From positions 1 through 64,000 of the forward strand of contig JARLJW010000107.1 of the NCBI GenBank assembly GCA_031290985.1: a stretch of DNA of 64,000 nucleotides. The letters run 5' to 3'. Within the stretch, counting starts at the first letter, position 1; the number at the start of each line of letters is the position of its first letter. Both the position numbers and the translations under genes were made by a program. The stretch comes from Verrucomicrobiia bacterium (GTDB taxonomy: Bacteria; Verrucomicrobiota; Verrucomicrobiia; Limisphaerales; UBA11358). Shown here in pieces: positions 1 through 11,167 of the stretch. The notes beneath the pieces were generated by a model. That model made no database searches. It was not told the origin of the DNA and saw only the letters and a list, made by a program, of their open reading frames with translations.

Positions 1-1
1 G

Positions 2-229
2 GTGGAACCGACGCGGATCGAGGTGAGCGGGCCGGGGCAGATCACGCTGGACCGGCAGCCGGTGACGGTGGCGGAACTCAAGACGAAGCTGGCGGCGCTG
101 AAGGCCGCCGACCCGGAACTGGGCGTGGTGGTGAAGGGCGCAGACGACACGGACTATCAGGTGATGGTCGGCGTGCTCGACACCCTCCGCCAGCTCGACA
201 TCACCAAAATGGGCATGGCCACCGAGTGA
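2..229 (+). CDS. ExbD/TolR-like biopolymer transport protein, C-terminal part
   Basis: Only the last 75 residues lie in the window; the frame is open to the left edge, so the real start is probably upstream. The part seen has the compact periplasmic fold typical of ExbD/TolR: an 'ITLDRQPV' strand, a helix 'LKTKLAALKAADPE', then 'VVVKGADDTDYQVMVGVLDTLRQLDI', matching the family pattern of a strand followed by a helix ending near the C terminus. ExbD proteins use the proton-motive force with ExbB to energise TonB or gliding/outer-membrane machinery. The N-terminal membrane helix with its proton-carrying Asp is not visible. Call by motif only. Confidence 0.65.
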   Translation: MEPTRIEVSGPGQITLDRQPVTVAELKTKLAALKAADPELGVVVKGADDTDYQVMVGVLDTLRQLDITKMGMATE

Positions 230-289
230 AGCGCGGACTCCATCCCGGTTGGCGGACGCAGAAGACCGGGGCGAAATTTTGCGGCGACA

Positions 290-2110
290 TTATGCCCGGC
301 ACTTTTTATCGTGACGCAGCACAAAGATGGCGAGATCGGCGTCCCGGTTCGCATCCTCTTTGATTTCCGTGCCCGCTTCCGTGTTCAGGGCGATGCGCTG
401 CTGGATGTGGAATTTTTTTTCCGCGCAAAAATCTTCAAAGTCCGTGATGGAAAGAAACCGGATGTCCGCGGTGTCATACCATTTATCCCGCAACCAGCCG
501 TAGGCGCGCGGTGCCCGGCCTTCCTCGCCCAGGATGCGGCGCAGCTTGTGAAACGCGAGATTGGGAAAGCTGACGATGCAGGTCGCACCCACGCGGAGCA
601 TCTCGGCGATGACGCCCTCGACATCCTTCACCGCCTGCAAGGTCTGTGACAGCACGACGCAATCAAACTGCTGGTCGGCAAAGGCGCGCAGCCCTTCGTT
701 CAGGTCGGCCTGGATGACGTCCAGGTCGTGCTGCAACGCCCCGAGAATCTTTTCTTCGTCCAATTCAATGCCGACGAGCCGTCCGCGCCCGTTGGGTTTG
801 AGCCGCGCGAGCAACTGGCCCGTGCCGCAACCGAGATCCAGCACGCTGGCGTCCGGCGGGATCAATTCAATGATGCGGTCATAGTCGAGCCGGCGCTCGT
901 GAAAAATGCTGGTGGGGCCGGGCGGCTCATCCGGCCCGGGGTTCGGCGCCCGGGGCGCGGGCGCCAGATTTTGGATGAAGGCGCGGATCATTTCGCCATA
1001 ATGGTCAAAATCATCCGGCAACAGAAACGCATCATGGCCGCAGGCGCTCTTGATCTCACAATAGCTGGCGGGCGCGTTGTTGCGGATGAGCGCGCCCACG
1101 ATGTCACGGGACTGGGCGGGCGGGAAAAGCCAGTCGCTGGAAAAGCTCAAGACCAGCCAGCGGCAGCGGGCGGCGCGGAAATTTTCCACCAGCCGCTCCG
1201 GGGTTCCGCCCAGATCAAACAAATCCATGGCGAACGACAGCGCGACATAGCTGTTGGCGTCAAAGCGTTCCACGAACTTCGTTCCCTGGTGGCCGAGATA
1301 GGTGCCGACGGAAAATGTTTTTTCGAACTCAATCGCCTCCTGGCGGGGATGCAGCCGGTCGCCTTCAAATTTCTGGTTCATGGCCTCCGGCGACAGATAG
1401 GTGATGTGGCCGATCATCCGGGCCAGCGCCAGGCCGACCGTCGGGCCGTGGGGCTGGTCGTAATACTGGCCGCCATAAAAATGCGGGTCGCGGCGGATGG
1501 CATTGCGGCCCACGACATCGAAGGCGAGCGCCTGGCTGGTCAACCGCGGGGAGGTGGCGAGCGCCACCGCGCCGCGCAGCCGGTCCGGATGCCGCGTGGC
1601 CCAGGTCAGCGTTTGATGGCCGCCAACCGAACCGCCAATGACCGCAATGAGCCGGCCGATGCCCAGGTGATCCAGCAGGCGGCGTTCGACTTCAACCATG
1701 TCACCGATGGTGATGGTCGGGAAGTCCGGGCCGTAGGGCTTGCCGGTCGCCGGGTTGATGCTGCCGGGTCCGGTGGTGCCGCGACAGCCGCCCAGCAGAT
1801 TGGGACAGACCACAAAAAAACGATTTGTGTCCACGGGTTTGCCCGGCCCGATTAAAATATCCCACCAACCGGGTTCATCCGCATCGTCATGCCGGGCGAC
1901 GTGGGAATCGCCGCTGATGGCGTGACAGACCAGAATGGCATTGTCCCCGCCGGCATTGAGCCGGCCGTACGTTTCAAAGGCCACGGTGACGCCCGGCAGA
2001 ACCCCGCCGGACTCCAGCGGCAGAGGCCCGTCAAGCGCGACGCTCTGCGCATGGCGCAATGGTTGCGACGTGCGAATCGTGTCGCTGCTTTCGAAAATAT
2101 CCTGCGCCAT
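290..2110 (-). CDS. metX: Homoserine O-acetyltransferase fused to MetW methyltransferase-like domain
   Basis: A two-domain protein of about 606 residues. The first about 380 residues are an alpha/beta-hydrolase of the MetX family: an oxyanion region, the nucleophile elbow 'GGSVGG' near residue 158, and later 'SSDWLFP' and 'GHDAFLL' carrying the Asp and His of the triad. MetX acetylates homoserine as the first committed step of methionine synthesis. After a Pro-rich linker ('PAPRAPNPGPDEPPGP') comes a MetW domain with the SAM-binding 'VLDLGCGTGQLLARL'. MetX and MetW are normally separate adjacent genes. The ATG at 2110 is chosen over one eight codons upstream because 'MAQDIF' starts the usual N terminus. 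It lies 62 bases downstream of metY on the same strand. Confidence 0.9.
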   Translation of the reverse strand: MAQDIFESSDTIRTSQPLRHAQSVALDGPLPLESGGVLPGVTVAFETYGRLNAGGDNAILVCHAISGDSHVARHDDADEPGWWDILIGPGKPVDTNRFFVVCPNLLGGCRGTTGPGSINPATGKPYGPDFPTITIGDMVEVERRLLDHLGIGRLIAVIGGSVGGHQTLTWATRHPDRLRGAVALATSPRLTSQALAFDVVGRNAIRRDPHFYGGQYYDQPHGPTVGLALARMIGHITYLSPEAMNQKFEGDRLHPRQEAIEFEKTFSVGTYLGHQGTKFVERFDANSYVALSFAMDLFDLGGTPERLVENFRAARCRWLVLSFSSDWLFPPAQSRDIVGALIRNNAPASYCEIKSACGHDAFLLPDDFDHYGEMIRAFIQNLAPAPRAPNPGPDEPPGPTSIFHERRLDYDRIIELIPPDASVLDLGCGTGQLLARLKPNGRGRLVGIELDEEKILGALQHDLDVIQADLNEGLRAFADQQFDCVVLSQTLQAVKDVEGVIAEMLRVGATCIVSFPNLAFHKLRRILGEEGRAPRAYGWLRDKWYDTADIRFLSITDFEDFCAEKKFHIQQRIALNTEAGTEIKEDANRDADLAIFVLRHDKKCRA

Positions 2111-2172
2111 TGATTTGAAATGAGGGCCGCGCACCGGCGATTTAAATTTTTGCGGCGGTGCGCGGGCGCGAT

Positions 2173-4612
<2,440 letters not shown>

Positions 4613-5239
4613 CCAGCCTCCGGTTGGCCCGGTCGGGGTTGAGCCGTTAATGTTTGGTTCTTTGATCCAGTCGTCTGGTGATAAATTGCTGATTCAATTC
4701 GCGTGGTTGCGGTCAGGTTGTTTCCCGTTGCCAAACCTGTTTTCGGCCCGGTCTGACTTCTTGGTGACACACAGCGGAACCGCCGAAATCGGTTTCTGAA
4801 ACAGTTTCAACCAATTAAATAACTATAAATATAGTCGTATATTAGGCGCGTTTCATCTGGACACTCCCCGAATATTGCCAAATCCATTACCTTGATTGTC
4901 GTAATAAACCATAAAAATGCGTATTCTATGCAAGAGAATCCTCCTGTTGGAAATCTGTAAAGAATGGAATAAGTAACTTGAAAGCCAATGTAATAACGAC
5001 TTTATATATCGTATATAAGATAAACATTTGCGAACGAATTGAGGGCCGCAAAACGAGACTTTGAAGAAAGCTTTTAACCAGGCGGACTGACCGGACAACT
5101 GGAGGTTCTCATGAAAAACAAAACTTAAAATGTCCGTTCACCTCAATCCAGTCCGTCACCGTACCGCACTGCTTCCGCGTCCCTGAGCCGCCAGCTTCTG
5201 TGCTGCCGGTTTGATTTCAGTCAAAATGCCTCAGCTCCG
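4613..5239. other. 627-base gene-poor spacer with an AT-rich island
   Basis: Bases roughly 4800-5060 are visibly AT-rich against a GC-rich background and contain two related motifs, 'tatagtcgtatatta' near 4827 and 'tatatatcgtatataa' near 5003. It probably holds the promoter of the minus-strand barrel gene. The 81-codon minus-strand frame at 4853-5098 has no recognisable protein character. A strong plus-strand Shine-Dalgarno site precedes a five-codon frame at 5111 (listed separately). No RNA gene was recognised. Confidence 0.5.
5101..5128 (+). promoter_or_regulatory. Strong ribosome-binding site followed by a five-codon mini-ORF
   Basis: GGAGG at 5101-5105 stands six bases before an ATG at 5111, which reads Met-Lys-Asn-Lys-Thr and stops with TAA at 5126-5128. 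Good Shine-Dalgarno sites are rare in this window, so this may be the start of a decayed gene or a short leader. No downstream plus-strand gene continues from it. Confidence 0.3.
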
Positions 5240-5947
5240 TCACTGGTTATGCCCGTTTGGTCCGCCGCCGTCCGCGCTGCCAGGATAACACCACAGGCGG
5301 TTTTTGTTGGTGCCGGCCACGTCTTCATACCAGAGGTTTAATTTAATGTAACTGACCGAGCCGTCGAAAGCGGCCTGGATGCCGCCTTGCAGATGGCGGC
5401 TGCTGACGCCTTCATCCGGCCAGTTGGCGCCATCATTGAAGAATTCCGGGTGGGTTTCATCGGTTTCCCAAAATGCGCAGTCAGCCGGCTTCATGACGGC
5501 CAGTTTGGCTGGTGGATAATTTCTGAAATCGTAACCGATCACCGCGCCGTTCATCGCGTAGCTGGAAAGCTGCTGCGGACGCTGGGTGAACGTGGGCAAC
5601 GCCGGGTCATCCAGCGGGCAGTAATAAATTTTCGTCTTTGGCAGGGTGCCCCACAGCAACCCGGTGCCGGCCGGATAAATATTCGTGTCTGACGGGCCGG
5701 GCGTGTAGAGCCAGCCGGGGATGGTGCCGTTGCCGTTGTCCCAGTTCGGCGGCGGCAGCACGTCGTTGGCGTCGGTCGTATAGAGATGCACGGCGACCAT
5801 GATCTGTTTGAGATTGTCGAGGTCGGTCACCTTGGCGGCCTGATTTTTGGCCTTGCTCAACGCGGGCAGCAACATGGCGGCGAGCAGGGCGATGATGGCG
5901 ATGACCACCAGCAACTCAACGAGGGTAAAGGCGCGTTTTAAATTCAT
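5240..5947 (-). CDS. Prepilin-type pseudopilin
   Basis: 235 residues. The N terminus '[20 protein letters not shown]' is a type IV prepilin/pseudopilin cleavage-methylation motif, processed before Phe, with the conserved Glu at mature position 5. The rest is a soluble head typical of the expanded Verrucomicrobia/Planctomycetes pseudopilin families, with 'ILPALSKAKNQA'-like helix continuation and a late 'AAFDGSVSYIKLNLWY' replacing the common 'FADGH' motif. No secretion ATPase, platform or secretin gene is nearby. Its ATG overlaps the stop of the upstream sigma-factor gene by four bases (ATGA), so the two are translationally coupled. Confidence 0.85.
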   Translation of the reverse strand: MNLKRAFTLVELLVVIAIIALLAAMLLPALSKAKNQAAKVTDLDNLKQIMVAVHLYTTDANDVLPPPNWDNGNGTIPGWLYTPGPSDTNIYPAGTGLLWGTLPKTKIYYCPLDDPALPTFTQRPQQLSSYAMNGAVIGYDFRNYPPAKLAVMKPADCAFWETDETHPEFFNDGANWPDEGVSSRHLQGGIQAAFDGSVSYIKLNLWYEDVAGTNKNRLWCYPGSADGGGPNGHNQ

Positions 5948-7395
5948 TGAATGCTGTCCAGGGCGACGAACGATGCTTTCTCGGAAAGCGTGACTTTTGG
6001 GTTTTCCACCAACAGGGCATCGTCGATGGTCAGCCGGATGTTTCCGCCACGGTCGGCAGTGTAGGTTTTTATTCCGGCGGCAGCGGCGATCTCCAGCTTC
6101 GCCCGACCGGCGCTGGTCCGGGGAAAAACCAGGATCACGCCCCGGGCTGTCCGGGCGAACGGGCCCATTACGCCGGTAAAATCTGACTGGATAAATTGTT
6201 TGGCCCGCTCAATTCCCTGGTTCGCTTCCGCCACGGCATCTCCCAAGTGCTGGTAAGGAAAGCTGAGTTCTTTGGGCATGGGCACATAGCACCAGAAGCC
6301 CGCCCCCAGCGAACCTTTGGGCTGATCGGTGATGACAATGGGGTTTTCACGGCGCAATGCCTCCGTATGGGGAAAATTCAAGATTTCTCCTTTCGAGCCC
6401 AGCTTCACCCGCAGCGGCCCGCTGTTCGTGCTTTGAATCACCAGGCGGATGTCCCCCGGATGAACGGCACGATTCTGCGATGACACCACGATCCGGACAA
6501 CGAGCTTGGTTTGGTCAAAACCATCCACGAACTGGCAGGCATCGTCCAATAAGTTATAAGGAATGCGGGCATTGTTGGGATTGTCGGCGATGATGGCGCC
6601 GGCCCGGGCCCGGTGTTGCACTACGAGCGTGGCGGTTCCGACCGCCAAAATAACCGCGGCGCCAATCAGCAGCGCGGTTTTGGTTTTTTGCCAGGCCATG
6701 ATTTTCAGGGCTCCTTTGATGAGGGTTAAAGTTGAGCTTCCGGCCATTGTCCCCTTGGCCACGGCGACGACGGAAACTGTTTTGGCCAAGGTCACCGGCG
6801 CGGCCTGCACGGAGTTGGCGGCCACCGTGCTGGCGATCACCGTGACGGTGAGGGTGACGCCGCGCCGGTTAAAATATTTCCGCAATTTTTCGAGACCGCG
6901 CGCCACGCGTTTCTGTGCGGTGTCGGCGCTCAGGCCCAGAATCTTTCCAACTTCGCCCAGCGGCTTTTGCTGGTAATAGCGGAGGACGATGGCATTGCGG
7001 TCGGCCTCGTTTAATTCGGCCACGGCGGCGTCCAGCAGGGGTGAGATTTGCGGCCAGACGTCCGGTTCCGTTTCGGGTTGAAGTGAGTTCATGTATGCCT
7101 CCTGTTCGCGCCGCTGGCGGCGGTGCTCAGCCTTGAGCGCATTGCGCGCGGTAAAATGCGCCGTCCGACACAGCCAGCCGGCCAGGACGGTTTCATTTTT
7201 CAAGCGGTCAGCCTTGCGGGCGAGGATGATGAAGACGGCTTGCGAGATTTCGTCAGCCAGATGCGGATCGCGCACCTGCCGCAGCGCGGACGAATAAACC
7301 AGCGGGACATGGCGTTCCACCAGCGCCGCAAACGCCTCTTCCGAGCGTTGCGACGCATAGGCGGCGAGCAGTTCGGCATCGTCCAGCAGTTGCAT
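5944..7395 (-). CDS. ECF-like sigma factor with membrane anchor and C-terminal extension
   Basis: 483 residues, far longer than the about 180 usual for ECF sigma factors. Region 2 covers roughly residues 8-95 ('FAALVERHVPLVYSSALRQ', '[16 protein letters not shown]'), and region 4 roughly 115-172 ('RNAIVLRYYQQKPLGEVGKI', 'SADTAQKRVARGLEKLRK'). A hydrophobic stretch ('TLTVTVIASTVAANSVQAAP') and a membrane helix ('ALLIGAAVILAVGTATLVV') follow, then about 225 residues I do not recognise, probably exported. The sequence around the helix ('GSSTLTLIKGALKIMAW') is nearly the same in the second sigma factor at 7847-9466. It overlaps the pseudopilin downstream by four bases. A membrane-tethered regulator is inferred. 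Confidence 0.8.
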   Translation of the reverse strand: MQLLDDAELLAAYASQRSEEAFAALVERHVPLVYSSALRQVRDPHLADEISQAVFIILARKADRLKNETVLAGWLCRTAHFTARNALKAEHRRQRREQEAYMNSLQPETEPDVWPQISPLLDAAVAELNEADRNAIVLRYYQQKPLGEVGKILGLSADTAQKRVARGLEKLRKYFNRRGVTLTVTVIASTVAANSVQAAPVTLAKTVSVVAVAKGTMAGSSTLTLIKGALKIMAWQKTKTALLIGAAVILAVGTATLVVQHRARAGAIIADNPNNARIPYNLLDDACQFVDGFDQTKLVVRIVVSSQNRAVHPGDIRLVIQSTNSGPLRVKLGSKGEILNFPHTEALRRENPIVITDQPKGSLGAGFWCYVPMPKELSFPYQHLGDAVAEANQGIERAKQFIQSDFTGVMGPFARTARGVILVFPRTSAGRAKLEIAAAAGIKTYTADRGGNIRLTIDDALLVENPKVTLSEKASFVALDSIQ

Positions 7396-7469
7396 CCATC
7401 AAGTAATGTCCGCTGGGTGAAAAATCCGACAGATTTATTTTTGGGAGCGATTTTGGCGGGCGGCGCAGA

Positions 7470-7793
7470 TCAAAACCCCCGGTTTTGCAAAGTATTGATG
7501 TTGACCAAGATTTTGCAATCCACCTGGTTGGTCGAGCCATCCGCCGCGAACTCCACCTGCGCCTCAATGTCGCCGTGTCCGAGACCCTGCCGGGCGGACC
7601 AGACCCAATGACCCGCCACCAACTGCGCCGGCTGGCCGTCCCGAAACGGGCGGCAGTGGTAGAGGAAATACGCCTTGTCGTTGGCCAGTTGCAGGGCGAG
7701 GGTTTTGGCCTGATCGGGGGTGAGCGCCGGACCACGGGGTGTCCTGGCACAACCTGTCAACAGCAGGGCCAATAAAACCAGGCAGCGATTCAT
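7470..7793 (-). CDS. Small putative lipoprotein
   Basis: 107 residues. The N terminus 'MNRCLVLLALLLTGCARTP' is a lipoprotein signal with lipobox LTGC. The frame opens earlier (7850), but that start would lie inside the upstream sigma-factor stop and bury the signal, so 7793 is chosen. The mature part ('LTPDQAKTLALQLANDKAYF', 'GHWVWSARQGLGHGDIEAQV') ends in 'NTLQNRGF'; I do not recognise the family. It sits between the two sigma-factor genes on the same strand, 53 bases after the upstream stop and 74 before the next start, so it may be co-transcribed. Confidence 0.65.
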   Translation of the reverse strand: MNRCLVLLALLLTGCARTPRGPALTPDQAKTLALQLANDKAYFLYHCRPFRDGQPAQLVAGHWVWSARQGLGHGDIEAQVEFAADGSTNQVDCKILVNINTLQNRGF

Positions 7794-7846
7794 CTCTGAT
7801 GAGACACCGCCGGGGGACAAATGTTCAGCGAGCAGATTTGTATGGG

Positions 7847-9466
7847 TCACTGTTTTGTGACAAGACCGTTTTGGATCCGGTCCAGGGCCTGCTTGGCGAT
7901 TCGCTGGAGATCCTTATCAGAATCGCTGGCCGCGATATTCAGAGCCGGGATGGCATCATGGGCTTGTGGCCCGAACATGCCGATGGCCTGCGTGGCCATG
8001 CGGCGAGGCTGCAGGTCACTGGAGTTAAGCACTTCGAGGAGAACTGGGAGCACGACATCTGGCTCTTGGGTGATGTTGCCCAAGGCGCTGGAGGCAACGG
8101 CGCGAACGGATACATCTGAATCTTTGGTGCAGACAATCAAGGCGTTGATCGCCTCCTTCGCATCGAGGCCGAGTGGCGGAGGTGCCGATAAATCTTTTAA
8201 GATGCTCGCGGGCATGTGTGATGGCCGATTGGCCTTTCCTAAAACATCGGAGGCCATGCCATGACCCAGGGCGGAAGCGGCAAACACCCGCACTGATTCA
8301 TTCGTATTGCTCAAGGCGCGAATGAGCGGACCGGCAGCCTTGGGGCTGATGCCGGATAATGACTGGGCGGCGCCCCAGACTGTGCCGGGATGGTTCAAGA
8401 GCTTTTCCAATTCCGGGATGCAGCTTTCGGCGGCCGGCCCGAGCGAACGGAATGCGCCAGCGGCCTGTAATTGAGCATCGGGCTGGGGAATGCCGTGGTA
8501 CGACTTTTTGGCAGCAATCATTTGGAGCAGGGTGGGGAAAGCTTTTTTGCCCATGGCTTTAACAGCATCGCCGGGCACGCCGCCACTGGAGGTCGTATAG
8601 CCGGTTTTAGTGCGTTGATAAAACGCCTTGGTCCACTCGGTCAAAAGCTTGCCCTGATAGCTGGGTTCCGGGGGATAGACTGTTTTGACAACCATTGTGG
8701 CAGTTCCCGTTGCCAGCAAAATGCTCGCGCCGACGGCAACCGCCACTTTTACTTTTGACCAAGCCATAAGTTTCAAAGCTCCTTTTACGAGGGTTAAAGT
8801 TGAACTTCCCGCCGCCGCCTCTTTGGCCACTGCCGCGGCAGAAATTATTTTAGCCAGGCCCGCCGGGGCGGCCGGGGTGGAATTGGCGGAGACGGCTCCA
8901 GCAATGACCGTGGCGGTGAGGGTGAGGCCGCGTTTCATGAAAAGCGCGCGGAGTTTTTCCAGGGCGCGGGTGACGCGTTTATGCGCGGCGGCTTCCTCCA
9001 TCCGCAAGGCTTCCGCGATCTCGCGGGCGGTTTTGTTTTCAAAGAACCGCAGCACCAAGGCGGCGCGGTCGGTTTGGCCCAGTTCATTTAGCGCGTCATC
9101 CAGCAAGGGGGCCAACTGGTTCCAGGCCTCATCCGCCGTGGGTTCGTTCAAGGTGGATTGCATATAGGCCGCCTGTTCGCGGGCGGCGCGGCGGCGATTT
9201 ATTTTAAGTGCATCCGCGGCCGCGTAACGCGTGGTGCGATAGAGCCACGCGGCGAGGATCGTTTTTGGCCCCAGCGTCGCGGCCTTGCGGGCCAGGATGA
9301 TGAAGACGGCCTGGGTGATTTCCTCGGCCAGGTGATCATCGCCCGCCTGACGCCGGGCGGCCGAAAGAACCAGGCCGATGTGGCGTTCCACCAGCATGGC
9401 AAACGCCGGTTCAGATCCGCTGGCGGCAAACTCCCGCACCAGCGTCATGTCATCGCACATCATCAT
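7847..9466 (-). CDS. ECF-like sigma factor with membrane anchor and HEAT-repeat domain
   Basis: 539 residues. Sigma regions 2 and 4 occupy about residues 5-95 and 115-175 ('[18 protein letters not shown]', '[20 protein letters not shown]', '[18 protein letters not shown]'). The segment '[17 protein letters not shown]' and a membrane helix '[20 protein letters not shown]' align with the neighbouring paralogue at 5944-7395. From about residue 285 on there are HEAT-like alpha repeats: '[20 protein letters not shown]', '[20 protein letters not shown]', '[20 protein letters not shown]', '[20 protein letters not shown]'. This suggests a protein-binding domain outside the membrane. The start has three consecutive ATG codons, so the first codon is uncertain by two. 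Confidence 0.8.
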   Translation of the reverse strand: MMMCDDMTLVREFAASGSEPAFAMLVERHIGLVLSAARRQAGDDHLAEEITQAVFIILARKAATLGPKTILAAWLYRTTRYAAADALKINRRRAAREQAAYMQSTLNEPTADEAWNQLAPLLDDALNELGQTDRAALVLRFFENKTAREIAEALRMEEAAAHKRVTRALEKLRALFMKRGLTLTATVIAGAVSANSTPAAPAGLAKIISAAAVAKEAAAGSSTLTLVKGALKLMAWSKVKVAVAVGASILLATGTATMVVKTVYPPEPSYQGKLLTEWTKAFYQRTKTGYTTSSGGVPGDAVKAMGKKAFPTLLQMIAAKKSYHGIPQPDAQLQAAGAFRSLGPAAESCIPELEKLLNHPGTVWGAAQSLSGISPKAAGPLIRALSNTNESVRVFAASALGHGMASDVLGKANRPSHMPASILKDLSAPPPLGLDAKEAINALIVCTKDSDVSVRAVASSALGNITQEPDVVLPVLLEVLNSSDLQPRRMATQAIGMFGPQAHDAIPALNIAASDSDKDLQRIAKQALDRIQNGLVTKQ

Positions 9467-9537
9467 CTATACATGGACGCAGAACGCGGAAATGGACAAT
9501 CTTTTTGAATTATTCTGGGGAAGAATTTTGGGGATGA

Positions 9538-10194
9538 CTATTCCCAGCCGTGCATAGAGTCGTAGCGGAAGGTCATTTCGTTGGTGTCATAGCCTTTGTA
9601 CCACTTGGCGTGGCCGTCGGCGAAGAGGATGTCCTGACCGTGATTGTGTGTCTGCCAGGCGAGCGCGGGCGTGCCGTTGGTTGCGCCGCCAACACAGTTC
9701 TGGTCGTAATCATCCTTGTCGGCGTCCAGCGGGTCAAAGTCCACGGTGTCGCCGGCGAGGACAAAGGCGGAGGGAAACAGGATTCGTTTGTTGTTCACCG
9801 AGCCGCGATAGTTGCCCGAGGCGACGTAGGCGGCGCGCACGCCGTTGAAATAGCTGAAGGACGATTTCAGGTCCGCCGGGCAGTGATAGAGGTTGGTGGT
9901 GACGGTGAAAGTGATGAGTTGTTGCATCCAGCTCGCCTGGCCGGAACCGAAGGGCGGCGGAGGATCCACCGCCCCCCAAGGAATGGTGGTGCCGGATTCA
10001 GGATAGAGTTCTCCGAAGTCATCGGCATACAGGCGCATGCCGATGCCGATCTGGCGGAGGTTGGAGACGCAGCGGATGGACCAGGCGCGCGACTTGGCGC
10101 CGGAAAGGGCCGGCAGCAGCAACGCCGCCAGGATGGCGATGATGGCAATGACCACCAGCAGCTCGATCAAGGTGAAGGCCTGCCTCCGCTTCAT
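9538..10194 (-). CDS. Prepilin-type pseudopilin
   Basis: 218 residues starting '[20 protein letters not shown]', a canonical pseudopilin N terminus. The frame also opens with a TTG at 10230, but the ATG at 10194 gives the normal short basic leader. The head domain carries '[19 protein letters not shown]' after the helix and '[16 protein letters not shown]' near the end, the DGH motif common to this expanded family. It is 71 bases upstream of the HEAT-repeat sigma gene on the same strand. A role in a cell-surface or secretion fibre is inferred from the family; no partner machinery is present. Confidence 0.85.
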   Translation of the reverse strand: MKRRQAFTLIELLVVIAIIAILAALLLPALSGAKSRAWSIRCVSNLRQIGIGMRLYADDFGELYPESGTTIPWGAVDPPPPFGSGQASWMQQLITFTVTTNLYHCPADLKSSFSYFNGVRAAYVASGNYRGSVNNKRILFPSAFVLAGDTVDFDPLDADKDDYDQNCVGGATNGTPALAWQTHNHGQDILFADGHAKWYKGYDTNEMTFRYDSMHGWE

Positions 10195-10465
10195 GGAGGA
10201 TATGACACCGGCAAAAGAGATTTGTTTCAAGAATTATCAGTCTTTTGGAAAACTATCTGTTGGCGGTGGGAACCGGTTTGAGCCCCAGTTGTTCAAGCAC
10301 CGCTTGTTTGATGCCTTGTTTATTGGGATGGATTGGAACAGCGTCGTCCCATTTGAAAAAAAGTCATATTTCTTGGCAAGACGGCGTATTCACGCACCAG
10401 GGTCAGGTCAGTATCCGGCATTCATCTATTACATGGACGCCGGGCGGAAAAGCGAACAAGGAAAT

Positions 10466-11125
10466 TTACTTATTTCCCCAATCGGCAAAGCCAAACAATT
10501 TCGCGAAACGGCGACGGTGCAGGTCGCCATCCAGGAAATCGAAGTGGCATGGGACTATCCAGCGGGGTTTGAGTGAGTGGATTTTTTCGGCGCTGACGTT
10601 TAATTGTTCCGGGGCGCTGTTGAGGATTGGCCATGGTCGGTGCGCGTTGAAGAAGTAGCTGGCCATCATGTCGCCGCTGAAAAGCAGGTTGTGCTTGGCG
10701 CTGTAAAATCCGCAATGACCCAGCGTGTGCCCGGGCAGGTGCAATACTTGCAATCCGCCCCAGAACGGCAGTTGCTGGCCGTCGGAGATGAATTCATCAA
10801 TCTTGGCGGAACGAGTGCCAAAAACTTTCCGGCCCGCCGCCTCCAGCCGGCCGCACCAGCGGTTGATGCCTTGATACGGATAGGTTCCATTGATGTGTTG
10901 TTGTTCGATGGGGTGCGCGTAGATTTTTGCACCGGTCCAGTCTTTGAGCCATGCAAGATTGCCGGCGTGGTCGAGGTGGCCGTGGGTCAACAGAATGGCC
11001 TTCAAGGATTGCGGGGCGAGGTTCAGGCGGCGGAACAGGCGGCGGATGAAGAACGGTTCGCCGACCAGGCCGGTGTCGATCATCGCACTCTGGTCGCCGT
11101 CGTGCAGCAGGAAGCAGCAGCCCAT
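10466..11125 (-). CDS. MBL-fold metallo-hydrolase, probably N-terminally broken
   Basis: 219 residues from the ATG at 11125. It carries the metallo-beta-lactamase motif 'THGHLDHAG' and further ligands in 'LPGHTLGHCGFY' (His), 'FSGDMM' (Asp) and 'IVPCHFDF' (His), so a di-metal hydrolase of the glyoxalase II-like group. Reading the same frame further upstream gives 'VRHIPPNL', a TAA at 11141-11143, then 'SIRGL' before the Met. That looks like the missing N-terminal strand interrupted by one nonsense codon, possibly a Tyr codon turned to TAA. The gene may be decaying, may start at 11125, or the base may be an error. Confidence 0.75.
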   Translation of the reverse strand: MGCCFLLHDGDQSAMIDTGLVGEPFFIRRLFRRLNLAPQSLKAILLTHGHLDHAGNLAWLKDWTGAKIYAHPIEQQHINGTYPYQGINRWCGRLEAAGRKVFGTRSAKIDEFISDGQQLPFWGGLQVLHLPGHTLGHCGFYSAKHNLLFSGDMMASYFFNAHRPWPILNSAPEQLNVSAEKIHSLKPRWIVPCHFDFLDGDLHRRRFAKLFGFADWGNK

Positions 11126-11167
11126 CAGGCCGCGGATGGATTACAAGTTGGGCGGGATATGGCGCAC

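Noticed and set aside
728-1855. Plus-strand open frame of about 375 codons
   Set aside because: Antisense to the MetX-MetW fusion and without protein character.
4853-5098. Possible 81-codon minus-strand gene in the AT-rich island
   Set aside because: No ribosome-binding site, no domain and composition typical of translated AT-rich spacer.
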